Shown here in pieces: positions 1 to 12,507 of a DNA stretch of 64,000 bases (position 1 is its first letter; every line of letters starts with the position of its first letter). Under the pieces are notes generated by a model. That model was not told where the DNA came from, made no database searches, and saw only the letters and a program-made list of their open reading frames with translations. Position numbers and translations under genes: made by a program. Source of the DNA: Drechslerella dactyloides (lineage: Eukaryota > Ascomycota > Orbiliomycetes > Orbiliales > Orbiliaceae); contig JAGTWJ010000002.1 in the NCBI GenBank assembly GCA_020064725.1, positions 4,464,001 through 4,528,000 on the forward strand, given 5' to 3'.

Positions 1-1126
1 AACGGCAGCGCCTCATCGTTAAACCGACGCTGCTCCCCGTCGTCTGTCTACAGGGACCCGAGGCCGTTTCGGAATTCTCGAGAACTTGCCCTGTAAACCC
101 TCCTGTCTCTCAGCCGGTCGACTACACGCCGGCGCTGCCAACTGCTGCGCTACTACGGCTGTTAACTTGGCTCGCTCGAAGCTCGGGTCGTCTTGCTTGT
201 TCATTCTTTTTTTTTTATTTTTTTCATTCTTACTGGCATTGCATACACACAAGCTCAGCGGGTTCGAGTTCGATCGCCTCTGCGACAACAGCACTTTTCT
301 TTTTCCTCTTATATTTTCTTTTCCTTGGCTCCCTCGTGGAAGGGCCCCCCCTCCCTGACGTTGTCTCTCTCTTGTTCACAAGCCAGGCTACCTCGTCCAT
401 ACCCTCGCCTTCCCTTTACTTGCTTCCTTTTTATGCTCCCGCTCTGCAAGATCATACGTGACAAGTTATAGCGCCCTTGGAACTTTGCTCGCTGGTCTCC
501 CACACTCACTCACTCTCTCACTCACTTGCCGGTCACTCAGCGGCACCACGGTCAGTCGCCCACCCCTGTCGCCCTGCTTGACTCTCCTGTCCGCCCTCGA
601 CTATATATCATCGACGTCCAGGCGCCACTATCAATCCCCCATTCTAAGCACCTACCCATATTGAAAGACATTTCTATTCGGAATATTAAGAAAAAGAAAA
701 GCCCCGATACACTCTGCTTGGGGTACCCACACCGGCCGGCCTCACTTCTTGTCAAACGTTCTATTTTATATATATACCGACATCATACACACGCTCAGAG
801 ACACATAATTCCATATAGGCTTGTGGATCCTATCGCGGGCGCACTTCTTCTTCTACATATATCTACCTCGGCCGCTCCACCTTCTTTCCAACTTCCTCGT
901 TCTTCCCTCAGACACATATACACATACTTCACTTACAAAACAATACCTTTCTCGAAACCTTCTGAAGTGGGTCACTCGTACATATTCACATATAAATCTC
1001 ATTCTTTGGCATACGACTCTTATATAACCACCACCCCCACACCACCACTATCACCAACATCACCCAAGACCAATACCATCTACCTTTCTCACTATCCACC
1101 TTGGCTTATCCACATACATACCGACA
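1..1126 (+). promoter_or_regulatory. Pyrimidine-rich promoter and 5' leader of the Zn2Cys6 gene
   Basis: No convincing gene is present. The plus strand is strongly C+T rich, with long T and CT tracts around 205-225, 295-330 and 360-430. The last 300 bases before the ATG are rich in CA, CT and TATA-like patches. This is typical of promoters and long 5' leaders of filamentous-fungal regulatory genes. Open frames here have skewed, low-complexity translations and are treated as chance. The transcription start cannot be placed by eye. Confidence 0.45.
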
Positions 1127-2602
1127 ATGAATTCAACAATGATGCAACAACCTTCTACAAGCAGCACGACGTCCCCGTCGCAGATCAAGACCAAGAGGAG
1201 AAGAAGAGCACCTCCCTCTGGCGCTTCGGAACCATGCCACACATGTAGACAGAACGGCCGTGTGTGTGACCGGAGACGGCCATACTGCACGCAGTGCATT
1301 GAGACAAAAGGAACCTGCTCCGGATACCGAACTCAGCTGACGTGGGGCGTTGGTGTCGCCAGCCGAGGAAAGCTGCGAGGATTGAGTCTCCCAGTTCCGC
1401 TCTCGGAAGAAGAGAGAGCGAAGAAGAACAGCGCCATGGCTGCAGAGAAGAAAGAGGAGAAGAAGAAGCTGAAGGCAGCTGGCAATGCGACCAGCGCTGG
1501 TATCTCGAAGCACAGCGCTGCCGCTTCTATCTCATCCCTTGCATCGGTTAGAAACATGAGCAACCAGGACCTTGCCACCCTGACCAACATGAACTCAATC
1601 CCCTCGGGTATTTCATACAATGGCTCGACGGAATCTGTGGTTCCACAGTACGCTCAGTATCCGCAGCTTGCTTCCATGAACAACGGAAACCACCCCCCTC
1701 AGTTCCAGAAGCTCATGCAAGCTGCTCACCACGCGCAGGGCGGCCTCTCTCTGCTGCTGTCTCCCATGGAGGAGATGCATAACCAACATGTTGAATATCA
1801 TGGTGATGGCACCTCTACACCTGAGATCTACTCTCCGCTGTATTCGCCTGTGGACGGCGGGTATCTTCATAGCCCGGTTGATATCATCCATATCCAGGGT
1901 AACAGGTCTCATCCTCCCACCTCCGTTCCCGACCATGTCAGCGACTTCTTCGAGGAAGAGTCGTCCGTCGGACAGAGCAGCCCTTCCATCCACGGACATC
2001 AAGAAGAGTCCGCGGATGCCGAGGCTGATCCTGGCATCTCCGCTCTCCTCTACGACGAGGAGATGCTGAACAACATGTACCATTACTCTCGACCGACTAC
2101 ATCCCACACTAATACTCAATTTGGAGCTGGAAATACTTCGCCATCTACTGGCTATAACTCCTCTCCTGCAAACTCTCCTTCTCCTCCCCCGTTGGTTCAC
2201 TCCAACTCCTTTCCTACCAACAACCACTACCAATCCTACTCGCCTAATGCCGCCGCTCGTCCGGCACAACTGACTCGCCTACACACGGCTCCTCACCCGC
2301 ATCTGCAGCTTGCGAGCCCCACATCCTACCCGCCAACTCCCAACTCGCTGTCGCCGTCGACGCCGACGACGCCAATGTACGGACACTGCCTGCAGACACC
2401 GACGCCGACTTCTATGCCTCCGACCTCTGCAGCGGGTAACCCGTCGAGCCTGACATCGCCGGCAGTTCTCCTTCAGCAGCAGCTGTTGCACAACCAAAAC
2501 GCCATCATGCAACAACAGCAACGCCAGCGTCTCCTTCAGCAGCAACAACACCAACAAGCTGCGGCAGCTGACCAGCAATACTACCTCTCTCACTTGGGTT
2601 AA
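1127..2602 (+). CDS. Zn2Cys6 binuclear-cluster transcription factor
   Basis: Single-exon frame of 491 residues, presumably a nuclear DNA-binding regulator. A basic stretch (KTKRRRR, residues 21-27) precedes a complete zinc cluster with cysteines at 37, 40, 47, 54, 57 and 64 (C-x2-C-x6-C-x6-C-x2-C-x6-C). The cluster is followed by a block containing VASRGKLRGLSLPV, which I recall from a subgroup of fungal regulators annotated as Moc3-like. The rest is low complexity: a Lys/Glu-rich stretch near 105-125, then Ser/Pro/Thr/Asn-rich sequence and a glutamine-rich C-terminus (about 455-485). I see no fungal-specific middle homology domain, so the protein is either naturally short or uses the Gln/Pro-rich part as activation region. 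The ATG was chosen because it is the first in frame and lies just ahead of the zinc cluster. The target genes are unknown. Confidence 0.85.
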   Translation: MNSTMMQQPSTSSTTSPSQIKTKRRRRAPPSGASEPCHTCRQNGRVCDRRRPYCTQCIETKGTCSGYRTQLTWGVGVASRGKLRGLSLPVPLSEEERAKKNSAMAAEKKEEKKKLKAAGNATSAGISKHSAAASISSLASVRNMSNQDLATLTNMNSIPSGISYNGSTESVVPQYAQYPQLASMNNGNHPPQFQKLMQAAHHAQGGLSLLLSPMEEMHNQHVEYHGDGTSTPEIYSPLYSPVDGGYLHSPVDIIHIQGNRSHPPTSVPDHVSDFFEEESSVGQSSPSIHGHQEESADAEADPGISALLYDEEMLNNMYHYSRPTTSHTNTQFGAGNTSPSTGYNSSPANSPSPPPLVHSNSFPTNNHYQSYSPNAAARPAQLTRLHTAPHPHLQLASPTSYPPTPNSLSPSTPTTPMYGHCLQTPTPTSMPPTSAAGNPSSLTSPAVLLQQQLLHNQNAIMQQQQRQRLLQQQQHQQAAAADQQYYLSHLG

Positions 2603-5600
2603 AAAGCATTTAGCGGTTTCCTATTTTCCCATTCTACTTTACCAAATGTTATTTTTTCCATCTCATTTTACCAATGGAGCACAAATCTCATTACTGTATA
2701 TACCGGGGCGGGACACAAAAAGCGGCGTTTTATTTCGGCAAATTTCCTCTACTACTGTCATTCCATCCTCCTCTTTGCAAGCTCGGCGAACCTCCTCGAT
2801 CGATCTTTGACGAACGGCCTTACGAACTGCACGTCGTCATGTTCATGGCCACGACCTTCATGAAGGGACCAACCAAAAACAAACCATAGATGGAGTGATC
2901 TCTATTTCCTTATTATCTCTTGTTTTCATTTGTTTCATTTGTTTTTCGTTTTTGCTCGTTTACCCTATCAAACTGTACAGGATAATGATACCCAAGGGAT
3001 ATCTCTTATGTATATATCTTCCGGCTCGTGTGTTCGCGTCGGTTGCATGCACTGCGAATTTTCCAACTATCGACGCTCCCTTGGTGTAGCAGCCACCTCA
3101 CTTGTACATGTACTATATTATTTTGTTTTTTCGGTTTTCTTCGTACAATGCTATATATACTTTGGATTCCACAATTTCTTCAAAAAGACTTTCACTCTTG
3201 CTATCTTGATCGTTCCACATCTTTAAGCTTTCCGCTCGTTTTATGTCGTGTCTTCTCCTATCGTTGACCTGATAGATTCATTTATGGTCTACATTGAGGT
3301 TTCCTATATCAGAGCATACCTTCACACTCATTTTGGCTTTTTACCTTTCGGATTTTGTAGATATGCGTCTATGTGTTCTGTCTGTTTACAAAAGTGAAAC
3401 CCTGTACATAAGTTTCCTCTTCGCAGCCAAAGGAAGGCGTCTGGCTTGCGAGACAAGTTCTCCCTGCTAAAATGTCAAAAGTATCGATCCCTGTCTTGAG
3501 CAAACGGTCTACTGACAACTTTTAGCTGTCTTTGAAAAGCAAATCTCTGTATACTAGCTAGTACTATAAGCTACACTACTGCTCAGAGGTCATATTACCA
3601 CCACCTCGCGCCTTGATTAGATTGGTTTGAGTTTGCTATTCTCGGGGAGATTACATGTATAAGATGATTTTGACATGAGGCCGCTGATCCTGGCATTTAG
3701 ACGCTGATGTTTCAGTAACTCCAGTCTGCTATCTAGACCCTGCGTGATATTACACGTTGCTACGATACGATACGTATACGAAGGAGACTAATAGAACGCA
3801 ATATGCATGCCGGTGAGCAAGCAGTAAATCATTTAGGACATATGCGTGTATTATAGCTTAAGCCCTACGCACACGCCGCATTTGTCATGTTGCAAACGTC
3901 AAATACGAGCAACCCCAACCCAACGATCCGGCAGGCATGCAGATATGAGTAAGCCCAACCGACAGCGGTTATCTAGCCCTGTCGACATACGACGCCTACC
4001 AGCTCATACGCGTTTGAGCTGAGCCATGCAGCCTCGGCTTCGGAGTCAGCTATATTAGCTGCTACACTAGCTGTTAAAGCATGCCAATGCTACCTATAGA
4101 TGTAATATTTGGGATATTTGCAACTGGACGCCGTCGTGTGGCTTTTGCCATTCCCTGAAACCTGCAAAGAGTAAAATTAGCGTATCGAAGGTCGATCCAG
4201 CTACGTGCGTTTTGACTATTGCCGAGGTGCTATTGGTTGGAGACTCCCGGGTGAGACCTGTGACCTATCTATGGCTGGCTGGCTGGTTGGCTGGTTGCTG
4301 CTATCCTACCTGTTTACTTACAGGGCTATGTATAGATTGTGCTGGGGAATGCCTTATTGCAAGGCTAGGCTTGGCGGTATTCGTCACACTCAGCTGGGAA
4401 AGTCGACGCCGGCGGCGAAAGGATCAATCGCAATCAAAGGTTTGACGGACGAACCTTACGATTTCGTCAAAATTTGCAATCCAGGGACCTGCAATTCTGG
4501 CTCGATGCCCGAAGCTCGTCCATATGCACAACAGACGCGTAATAAGACTACATGAAATTGACTGTACATGCACGATATCATATTATAAAATTCGCGGACA
4601 GAGTTTTCCTGCCTGGTAAAGCTAGCCTGTTGCGCGAGCCGACAAAGTTTGTGTAACGTTGAACGCACGGACTGGAAACCCATTCATGCACACATTCATC
4701 CATTCAATTGATGCTTCGCCTCGTCAAATGACAACGTCTACTTGCATCCCGAAGCTTCGCTGGGTGCATTCGTACTCGCTCTCCACGTTGTACGTGTGCA
4801 AAAGCTTCTCACTTGGACGAAATTTTTTTCTTAACAAAAACGTGGTCAACAAGGAATATTTTCGCATGAATGAAAAATTTTCGGCGCGGCTCCACTGAGT
4901 TCCCAGCGTGTTGTGGATACCGCATGTTCGAGATTTCGCATTGCACGAAAGCCACTGCTCTGGCTTAGCTGTCACGGTATAGCTACTCCACTGGGCAGCC
5001 TAAAGCCTCCCGGCCGGCCCCGAGATCAGGCCGAGACGACTGCAGTGGGCCGTTATTCATGCGGAGCTGCAGCTCGCCCGACCGGACCGCAAATACGCTG
5101 CGAATCCGGACTCTTCACCGAAAACTAGCCTGAGGTGCATATGCAGGCGTGTGCTGTTGTAAGAGGGTATAAAACTGCGAATGTGGTGATATGTGAACGG
5201 GGTCCGGGACTCGACTCGGGCATCACCAGCTCGACTTCTGTCCGAACTCTCGAGCTCCGCGATGTGGAGTGGAGTTAACGCGAGCCATGTAACGTGAGAG
5301 GTCCGTGCATGCGGCGTAGATGGATGTGTACGTCTATAGGCACCATCTATTCAAACTCACCGAAGCGTTCCGTACCCCGGATTCGACCACGGAGACCCGA
5401 AACCAGGAAAGGCTGAGGATGAAAAAATCTACGCGCCAATGTCTCAGCTTCGGGTTTGCATCTTTACCCAACGTTGCCAACTCCTCCGACGCCATTGCAT
5501 TGATGCAATATAATGAATAGCATTAGCAGCAATTAATCCCCGTTTCGACAGAAAAGTGAAACGTTGTACTGCAGACCATATACACGTATACACTGCTCTA

Positions 5601-8600
5601 TCGATTTTCGCAATTTCTGGGGTCTCGCAGGAATGAATGGATGGGGCCCGAGTTGTTTTGATAAGCGTCGAATTCATTGACGGTGGTTGCGTGCGCTCTG
5701 GAGCTCTCGCTTCGGCTGTGGATACTTTCTCCAGCGTGCCTTGAAATTGGCGGCCGGGGTACCACATCGGGGGACCAGAAACATTGTTGTTTGCTTCTTC
5801 GCACACTGCTGACGGCCGCACTAGCGTTCTATTGAGCGAACACACGCACGCTGGGTGTCCGTTTGGGAGGGAAATGCAAATATGGGATGAAATGAAACCC
5901 TCTAGAAGGCCGAAGGCCCGGTGGAACGCCTCGCAGGTCTTACGTCGCGGGCAAAAGTGAACGGGCTCGCCCACGAAATGCGAGTGGAGACAGTGTCTTA
6001 CCGGCCAGTTTAACTAGTTCCATTCCAACTATGGATTGCACTTCGATGTCTCTCTATCATTCATGGTTCGGGCTGCGTCTGCTGTCTCGCCTGGCATTGT
6101 GACGTTTCGTGTTGTCTTTTCCTTTCCAAGTAGTTAGTCCCATCTGGGTCTCTCCATCTTGCGCTTGCTCGCGTGCATGCATCAGGATCTCGATGCACGG
6201 TCGAACTCCGACTTTGATTTTCCCTCTTGGCTTCGCGGGGGGCCGCCGACCGGCTGGGCAGAAGGGCAGACACATGACGTGCAGCAGCGGCAGCGAATGG
6301 GAATCCTTCGCGGAAAGATCTCATCCCACGCCTAGGGAAGGTCGACGCGTCAAGAAGAAGTGAAACATCTGCCGACGTGGTCCGTCTCGCTAGGACCCGC
6401 AACACTGGCCTGGCGAGCTGCTTCATGGAGGGAATGATGCGAAATGAACAGCCAGCGTATCAACGGTCATCGTCGAGGGTTGCTGAAGCTTGAATTCCGT
6501 TGGCGCGATTCGGCCGCCGGTCCGGTCGAGCGATGCTGAGGGATCCTGAGAGTGGATGTTTCAGTCTGGCGAGAATACGATACCTGCCGTGCGCGTGCCG
6601 AGGTCTGGAGAACTGCGATCTCACACTTCACCGACATGCCAGCAGGCATGTAGCTTGCAAGAATGCATGCATGCGCGCAGCTGAGCGATCATGAGGGATT
6701 GCATGCATGTTGGCGACGGGGCAGTCGTGAGCTGTATTATGCGTGGCCGTTGCTCGCTCGGAACCACTGTTCAGTTTGAGCACTGATGAGATCGAGGACG
6801 TTGCAGTTTAATTTGGTCGAAATCGCGGTAGTCCGCGATCCCTTGCATTGGTGATCGCAGGTCGCAGGGCAGCCTCGCAGGGTCGAGGCAACCGGTTCTC
6901 CGCATGCACGTTCATGCATGTGATCGAATTTTTCTTGATGGCGCGACTCGACGGGCGCAATAGTGCAGCCGGGAACTAGTCCGGTGGCTTGCCATGAATG
7001 TGCTTTAGGGCTATTCTGGAGCTCGGGTCTGGTGTGCATTGCAGCAATGCGAAGCTAGAGCAACGTGTGTTAGCTTTGGCAAAATGTTAATGCCGATATG
7101 ACGGTAAGCGCATGCGCCCAGACTCTTGCTGAATCATGAATTCCTGAGGGCCGAAAGTCCCGATACCGGGCGCCCGGAGACTCAAGATGGTCCCGTTGAT
7201 AGCTCAGTAGCTCCTCGTGGCCCCACAACATGTTAACAGCCCCACAGGCCCCGGGTACACACTCCGGGTAAAAAATGTCGTTGAACGCAATTGTGTTAAA
7301 CGCTCTTCTAGACGTGGGCAGAAGTTCCAATGGACCAATGAATCGCCTTACCAACTATTCCGTCGCTTGTAGCGCTTCGAAGCTCGCCCTCTGTTGCATT
7401 GACAGCCGCTGGACGGGAGCAACGTATATTAATACGTACCCCCCGCCAACGCAATTTCGCCAAGACGACAGTTGTACGTAATGATCAATTGGCAACAAGG
7501 TAAACTTGCCGATATCATACCCGAGATATGACAGAGTGGACCCCGTCTGCATCTCGCGAGACGAGACGACTGCAACCACGAGCGTGGAGTGCATGCAACC
7601 ATAAGTCTTGGTATTCTGGCTGCCTGGCGAGATGACAAGGGATCAGGCCTCAGATGTCTTAAGCTTGGACGCGCGACGTATGCATATGGTATTTGGCACT
7701 GTACCATTCATTGGCCCGAGGCCGATTAATCAAATTGCATGTACCAGTGGGACGTGGTTACGCGTTAACTTCAAAATGCGGGGTTTTACTATGGATCAAT
7801 CTCAAGCGGCAATGAAATGCCATGTGCCATGAACCTGAGCAGACTGGATATGGTATCGGATCATTACATAGGCTATAGGACAAGCGGTCACATCAACGAT
7901 CCCTAGATTCTCTTGCTTTCGTATGAGGCCTTACCAGCTGATAAATTTACAAGGATACATCTATCGAAACTGGTTTAACAGGTCATGATACTGTGTAACA
8001 GTTGCGCCGGAATATTGAGCTCGAAATTCTTAAATTTACAGCACATAGCGGGCCTTATAATGAATTGTAGGTAAATTTCTGGTATCTAGTGTCAGTCGAT
8101 ATCTATTTCCTCTCACGTACTAAAATGCAACGCTGAAGTCTCATTCAGGGCGAAGAATGGATGATGGATAAAAACTATTCGATAGAAGAGGGGTTCTTGT
8201 ATCTCCAATAGAGTATGGAAGCCAATATATTCGAGTGTAGCTCTAAATTTAACCTTGATATCATATGTTGCTATGCAGCTCCTTGAGATCTCGCGGGATA
8301 TCCACGCGCAGGTCTCGGATCCCGTTGACTAGGCTTAATCAGAAGGGGTTTCGATTGTTATCTTTACTTCGTGAATCGACATCCGGGCATATGCTTGGCC
8401 GTTAACGCGTTCCAAGAATTTCCCAATATAAATACACTCCCAAATTATCCAGATTTCCAGCATGATGATTTCCAGAACAAAACAAAGTCCTCCAGTTACC
8501 GAGATTGCTACCACTGAGCCATATACCCAATATGTGAGGCTATATCAATATACGGAATATTAGTCAGTGATTGCTGCATTGAATTGAGGGAAGGGGAAGA

Positions 8601-9000
8601 AGAAGAAGAAAAAAGTGATGTGCCAAACCTGTCACTGGGCAAGCGATGGGTCCGTGCTTAATAGGATACCAGATTTCCAAGGCTTAGTCGACCTCAGGAG
8701 CGAGTCTGCGATTTAAGCCCATGGATATCCCGTAACGCGATTATATATAAACCCATTGATGAAGGAGATGAACATATATACTGCCCACAGCCCACTGAGC
8801 TTACAGAGCTGGACCAATGTATATATCCATGCCCTCCTCCGAATCAACCAAGAAAGATCACGATCTGACCTGAGTCCTAAACAAAAGAAATTGGGAGAAA
8901 AAGGCATGAATCCAACCGGACGAGAATTCCATATCACCAAGCTTCAATGGGGAACTGGTGGAATCTGTCGATTGATTGAGTCTGCATATCTGATTCCCAA
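2603..9000. other. Gene-poor stretch between the Zn2Cys6 gene and the A-D island
   Basis: About 6.4 kb without a supportable gene. The first part (to about 3.4 kb) is T-rich and probably contains the 3' UTR of the Zn2Cys6 gene. From about 4.9 to 7.5 kb there are GC-richer patches with TGCATGCA-type alternations (about 6640-6710 and 6900-6920). Frames here use non-ATG starts or have skewed composition. A copy of the dispersed repeat end lies at 3431-3457. From 7.8 to 9.0 kb the DNA is AT-rich and featureless. Confidence 0.5.
3431..3457. repeat. Copy of the dispersed TTGTCTCG repeat end
   Basis: Reads GGCGTCTGGCTTGCGAGACA within the interval. The same core, GGCGYCTGGCTTGCGAGACA, recurs at 24361-24380, and a variant sits at 22431-22447. 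The reverse complement begins CTTGTCTCGCAAGCCAG, the consensus end of the repeat family described in the findings. No partner inverted copy was noticed within a few hundred bases, so this is a solo end or remnant. Confidence 0.5.
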
Positions 9001-10124
9001 TTAGCTCCCGCCTGTAATATATCTACCACTTACCTGAGCCGTGAATTCCGGATGGTCGCCAGCCTCAATCTTATCGTATATCAGCCAACTCTCTACGCCC
9101 GATGGCAAGACAGTGACTTTGACAATCACAGCTGGGGAGCGAGACATGTGAAAAGTCTTCTTGTGGAGTACAGCAAGGGCAACCGCTGTTTCACCCGCCG
9201 CTTTCGCGATAATTGTATGATGACCATGAGATTTTTGAGACTCGGCTAGACCCACTATTTTAGTGTCGCTCACGAATAAAAACGTGAGACGGTAGTGAGA
9301 AGCGTCAGGTGGAATGATAAGAGTGGTCGTTCGGCCTCCAAGTAGCGATATAATATCCATTGAGTTCGGGATCCAAATTTCTCCGTATTGCAAAGACTGT
9401 GGAACATCAGTGGCAGGAGATCCGCATAGGGGAAGAAATTTCTTTGGTGATAATTTCATCCGCGAGGTCGCCCGAGCCGCGAGAAAGTACTTATCAAGGG
9501 CTTGTGCAAGATCCCTAAGTTCATTCCCCGGAAGAGCTGTCACGTAATCATATTGATAAGTTAGCTTAGCATTCCACTGGTACGCATATTCCAATTTCAC
9601 AAAAATAGTACTTGAAACGGCGGGGATTGAAAGATCTGTCATATTCGGGCCAACATACCTCCACCCGCAATGCGAATGTATATAGTATCCCTAGTGAACC
9701 TGATGATACCGCCCGGGCAGACGATCCCGTAAGTTCCAATCTTGTCCGGATTGAGCTGCACGCCCGCAAGTACGTTCAGGTCTTTCAGCTCGCATTTGAA
9801 CAAATACTCAGCATCCTTGACCTCATGGCACTGATGGATATCAAGTGTGCTGGTTCCATCGGTGCTCGTAGCTGTGAATTGATAGACGAGGCGGCAATAG
9901 CTCGGTGTTACTTTGATGCTATCCCGTCTAAAGCGAACGGCATCCGGGACGGTCTTCCTGACCTCGGACGAAATGGTGGACAGGGTTAGATCCGCGTTAC
10001 AGACGTGGTTGGCATAGCGTTCGTCTGGCTCCGATTTACAGGCCCGGAAAAGGACTCGCATTCGCAAGGTGCCCGGATTCCTGAGGCGCTTGTCGAAACC
10101 CTCGGCTAGCAGGTTGAATGCCAT
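9001..10124 (-). CDS. Island gene A: HVCNADL-family protein, paralogue 1
   Basis: Two exons, 10124-9659 and 9536-9001, with a 122 bp GTATGT...ACAG intron and a GCTAAC branch site. The joined protein has 333 residues. I do not recognise a named family, but genes B and C in this window are clear paralogues with the intron at the same place and phase. The N-terminal half has HVCNADL and ends in a strand reading IIRFTRDTIYIRI. Exon 2 opens with a helix (LAQALDKYFLAA), then a beta-rich region ending KKTFHMSRSPAVIVKVTV. No signal peptide or membrane segment is visible. The last codons include a perfect CAG|GTAAGT at about 9026, so a short third exon is possible; the stop given here assumes it is not used. 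Other odd points: it has the longest N-terminus of the three and a weaker match to the conserved GG-FVRD core. Function unknown. Confidence 0.7.
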
Positions 10125-11449
10125 CTTAGGTGTTAGCTATCTTTGACTCAGCACGCTCTATTGGGGATTCTTCCTAGCGGGGATCGAAGGATAGGGAGCT
10201 ATATAGTGTGAGGGTTGGAGACGAGAGTTGGGAGCGGGGGATGTCGAGGGTTTTATGGATGGTGTAGGAGAACAAGTTCAAGGAGTGCGAATGAACGGCA
10301 TCCAGGGTATATATATACTAAATCGCGAGGCTAGGGAAAGGCCCACCAAATCATCGTGGCAGCTTATAAATCTAATATTGCGGATCTTCATAGCTTGTAA
10401 GACAGCCAAGCTCTATAGCTATATTAAATACCCTTCTCCATTGATCCACCATTACAAGAATTTTCCATAAATGACGACGACGAGCACTTTACATCGATAT
10501 CCAACAAGATTTCGCAGATAGCAAACTAGTCGAGCTTCTAGACTTAGGGTTTTCCTTACTAAATCGACACTATACGTTTAGAACCAGACCAATAGTGATA
10601 GCTGAGACTAGGCTTTGGGAAATTTAAGCCTTGCCGTAGATCAGATAGTTTCGTAGAACTGCACGCGCAAAAAAATACCTGCATCGTGCTGGTAAAACCA
10701 AATCGCGACGGCGAAGTTAGTATGCATATATGACGGAGAATTGGTAGTCGAAGTGAGCATAGTCGATAGATAACATATTGGGTGGTGAGTGAGATCACGA
10801 ACCCGTGGTTTAAATGTAGTATGAGAATAATGGCACCAATCAGCGATACTTATCGATTTTTCTATAGATGTCGTTGTTGGGACTTGCTAGTCTCGGAAAC
10901 GAGAGCTGCCTAGCTCGGGCGATAGTTATAGTCATTTTCTTTACGAGATATAATGGACAAAGCAAGGTCGGGCTATCTGAGCTTCTGCTGACCAGAACTG
11001 CAAAGTATACTAAGTCAACCTAGGTTGCGACACAAGTTTGCACTAAGAATGCGTATCATTTCCATTATCAAGAATTCCGGTGGAACATGAAGTTTTCCGG
11101 TGCACTGAAATACAAAGTTGCCTCGAATTTCTAAATTGTTGGAACGCTTGTTGGATTCTTCATTGCTAGAATAAGTACATGTGCTTAGTTACACAAACAC
11201 CTCCGATTATGGTTAGCGTAGTTGTGTAGATGCATAAAATATTTCTCTAGAAAACCAGTGTCAGGCCTAGGTGGCCACGGAACAGTGCCCTCCTAATTGC
11301 ATGAACTTAGATCCTATATCCAAGTCTCATCTCCATGATCAGCTATCATTATTGATCATTATGCTTATAAGTATTTAGGTCAGTTAAATTTGTATCTTAC
11401 CTTGAGACAGTGCGACCTCCGGCTGTTCACCGCCGGATAAATAACTGGT
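10125..11449. other. Intergenic DNA between island genes A and B
   Basis: AT-rich, with no frame that resembles a protein. The 200 bases next to 10124 would hold the promoter of gene A. I see no repeat copy or RNA gene in it. Confidence 0.5.
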
Positions 11450-12507
11450 TTATTGATTGACTGAGCCTATTTTACCTCCACTCGCCGCCGTCAGGCTTTC
11501 CTTGGCCTTACGGTATTTCCAACTGGGAAAATACTGAGGCTCTTGCTTAGGATCCATCGGGGTGATGGTAACTTCGACAGGTTTGCTTCGCGAAGTATGA
11601 AATGTTTTGTTATGGATCGAAATCAGGCAGATTCTTGTAACCCCTTCCTTACAGGCATAGAACACTTGCTCTCCAGGGTATTCCCCAGCGCCAAGCGGGG
11701 AGACGAGATCGGGAAACTCGATAGATGCATCCCTGAGGGCGTAGTGAGTTTCGTCGTGCTTTATTTTCAATGTAAACTCTTGTATAGCCGGTACAGAGAT
11801 CTTTTCACTGGAGAGCAGGATACAAGAAGGGATTGCCTTCAGTCTTTGAGTCTCGGCTTTTCCAGCGAGGAGATGACCGTCGAGCGCTTTGGCGAGCCTT
11901 AGGATCTCCGTTTCTTTGAGGCCTGAAACACATATTAGCTCTGCACATCTCTCTTCCTCGGACAAAAGTTCCTCCACTCTCTCTCTCTCAGATTTCTCCG
12001 GTCACCAACTGATGAAACCAAATTTGGATATGGCATTCATTGCTTACATGGAGAATCATCCACGATTTCAACAAATACCGTATCCCTGACGAATTGAATG
12101 CCACCCCACCCGCCTATTGCGTATAAGCCAATGTGGGCAGACTTTGCAGGTTCGGGATTCAGATACTGGGGGTTGTTGTAGCCGCTGAGGGAGCCTCTGT
12201 AGAAGTTCGTTGCTCCGCTGACCGTCTCACATTGGTAGAGAGAAAGTAGAAACTCGGATTCTGGTCGACTGTGCCTTTTGACCCCGTAGTTCAGGTTGAT
12301 GGAGGTGTTCATTAAGCCAATCGTTCTGAGTTTAATAGATTCAAGATCGGGGATGACTGTTCTGATGACTTTTTCTAGGGCACCCTCGGATAAGTCCGCA
12401 TTGCAAACGTGATTTGGGCTGATTTCGTCCGTGCTGGATTTCGTCTCATTGAATATTTTTTCGACATAGTCGTCCTCGTACCCCGGTCCACTTAACGGTG
12501 GATCCAT
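11450..12507 (-). CDS. Island gene B: HVCNADL-family protein, paralogue 2
   Basis: Two exons, 12507-12048 and 11922-11450, with a 125 bp GTAAGC...TTCAG intron. The protein has 310 residues. The junction is phase 1, as in A and C. Shared landmarks are HVCNADL at residues 33-39, GGWGGIQFVRDTVFVEI at the end of exon 1, the helix LRLAKALDGHLLAGKAE at the start of exon 2, and the C-terminal block LISIHNKTFHTSRSKPVEVT. The stretch before that block, with GAGEYPG, a Phe-Tyr-Ala strand and EGVTRICLI, resembles the strand order of chagasin-type (I42) or other bacterial Ig-like domains. That resemblance is my inference from pattern, not a demonstrated match. There is no signal peptide. It lies in the same orientation as A, C and D, about 1.3 kb from each neighbour, so each gene probably has its own promoter. 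Confidence 0.72.

Noticed and set aside
526..1248. 240-residue open frame overlapping the 5' leader of the Zn2Cys6 gene
   Set aside because: The translation is Ser/Pro/Tyr/His-rich, as expected from CT-rich leader DNA. The frame overlaps the real start of the Zn2Cys6 gene in another frame and has no known motif.
5444..5974. 176-residue minus-strand frame in the 2.6-9.0 kb desert
   Set aside because: Starts with a GTG rather than ATG, has no domain, and no neighbouring exon or splice sites that extend it.
6640..6920. TGCATGCA-rich stretch considered as a repeat array or CRISPR-like element
   Set aside because: The motifs are irregularly spaced and short; there is no constant spacer length or repeat unit, and CRISPR arrays are not expected in fungi.
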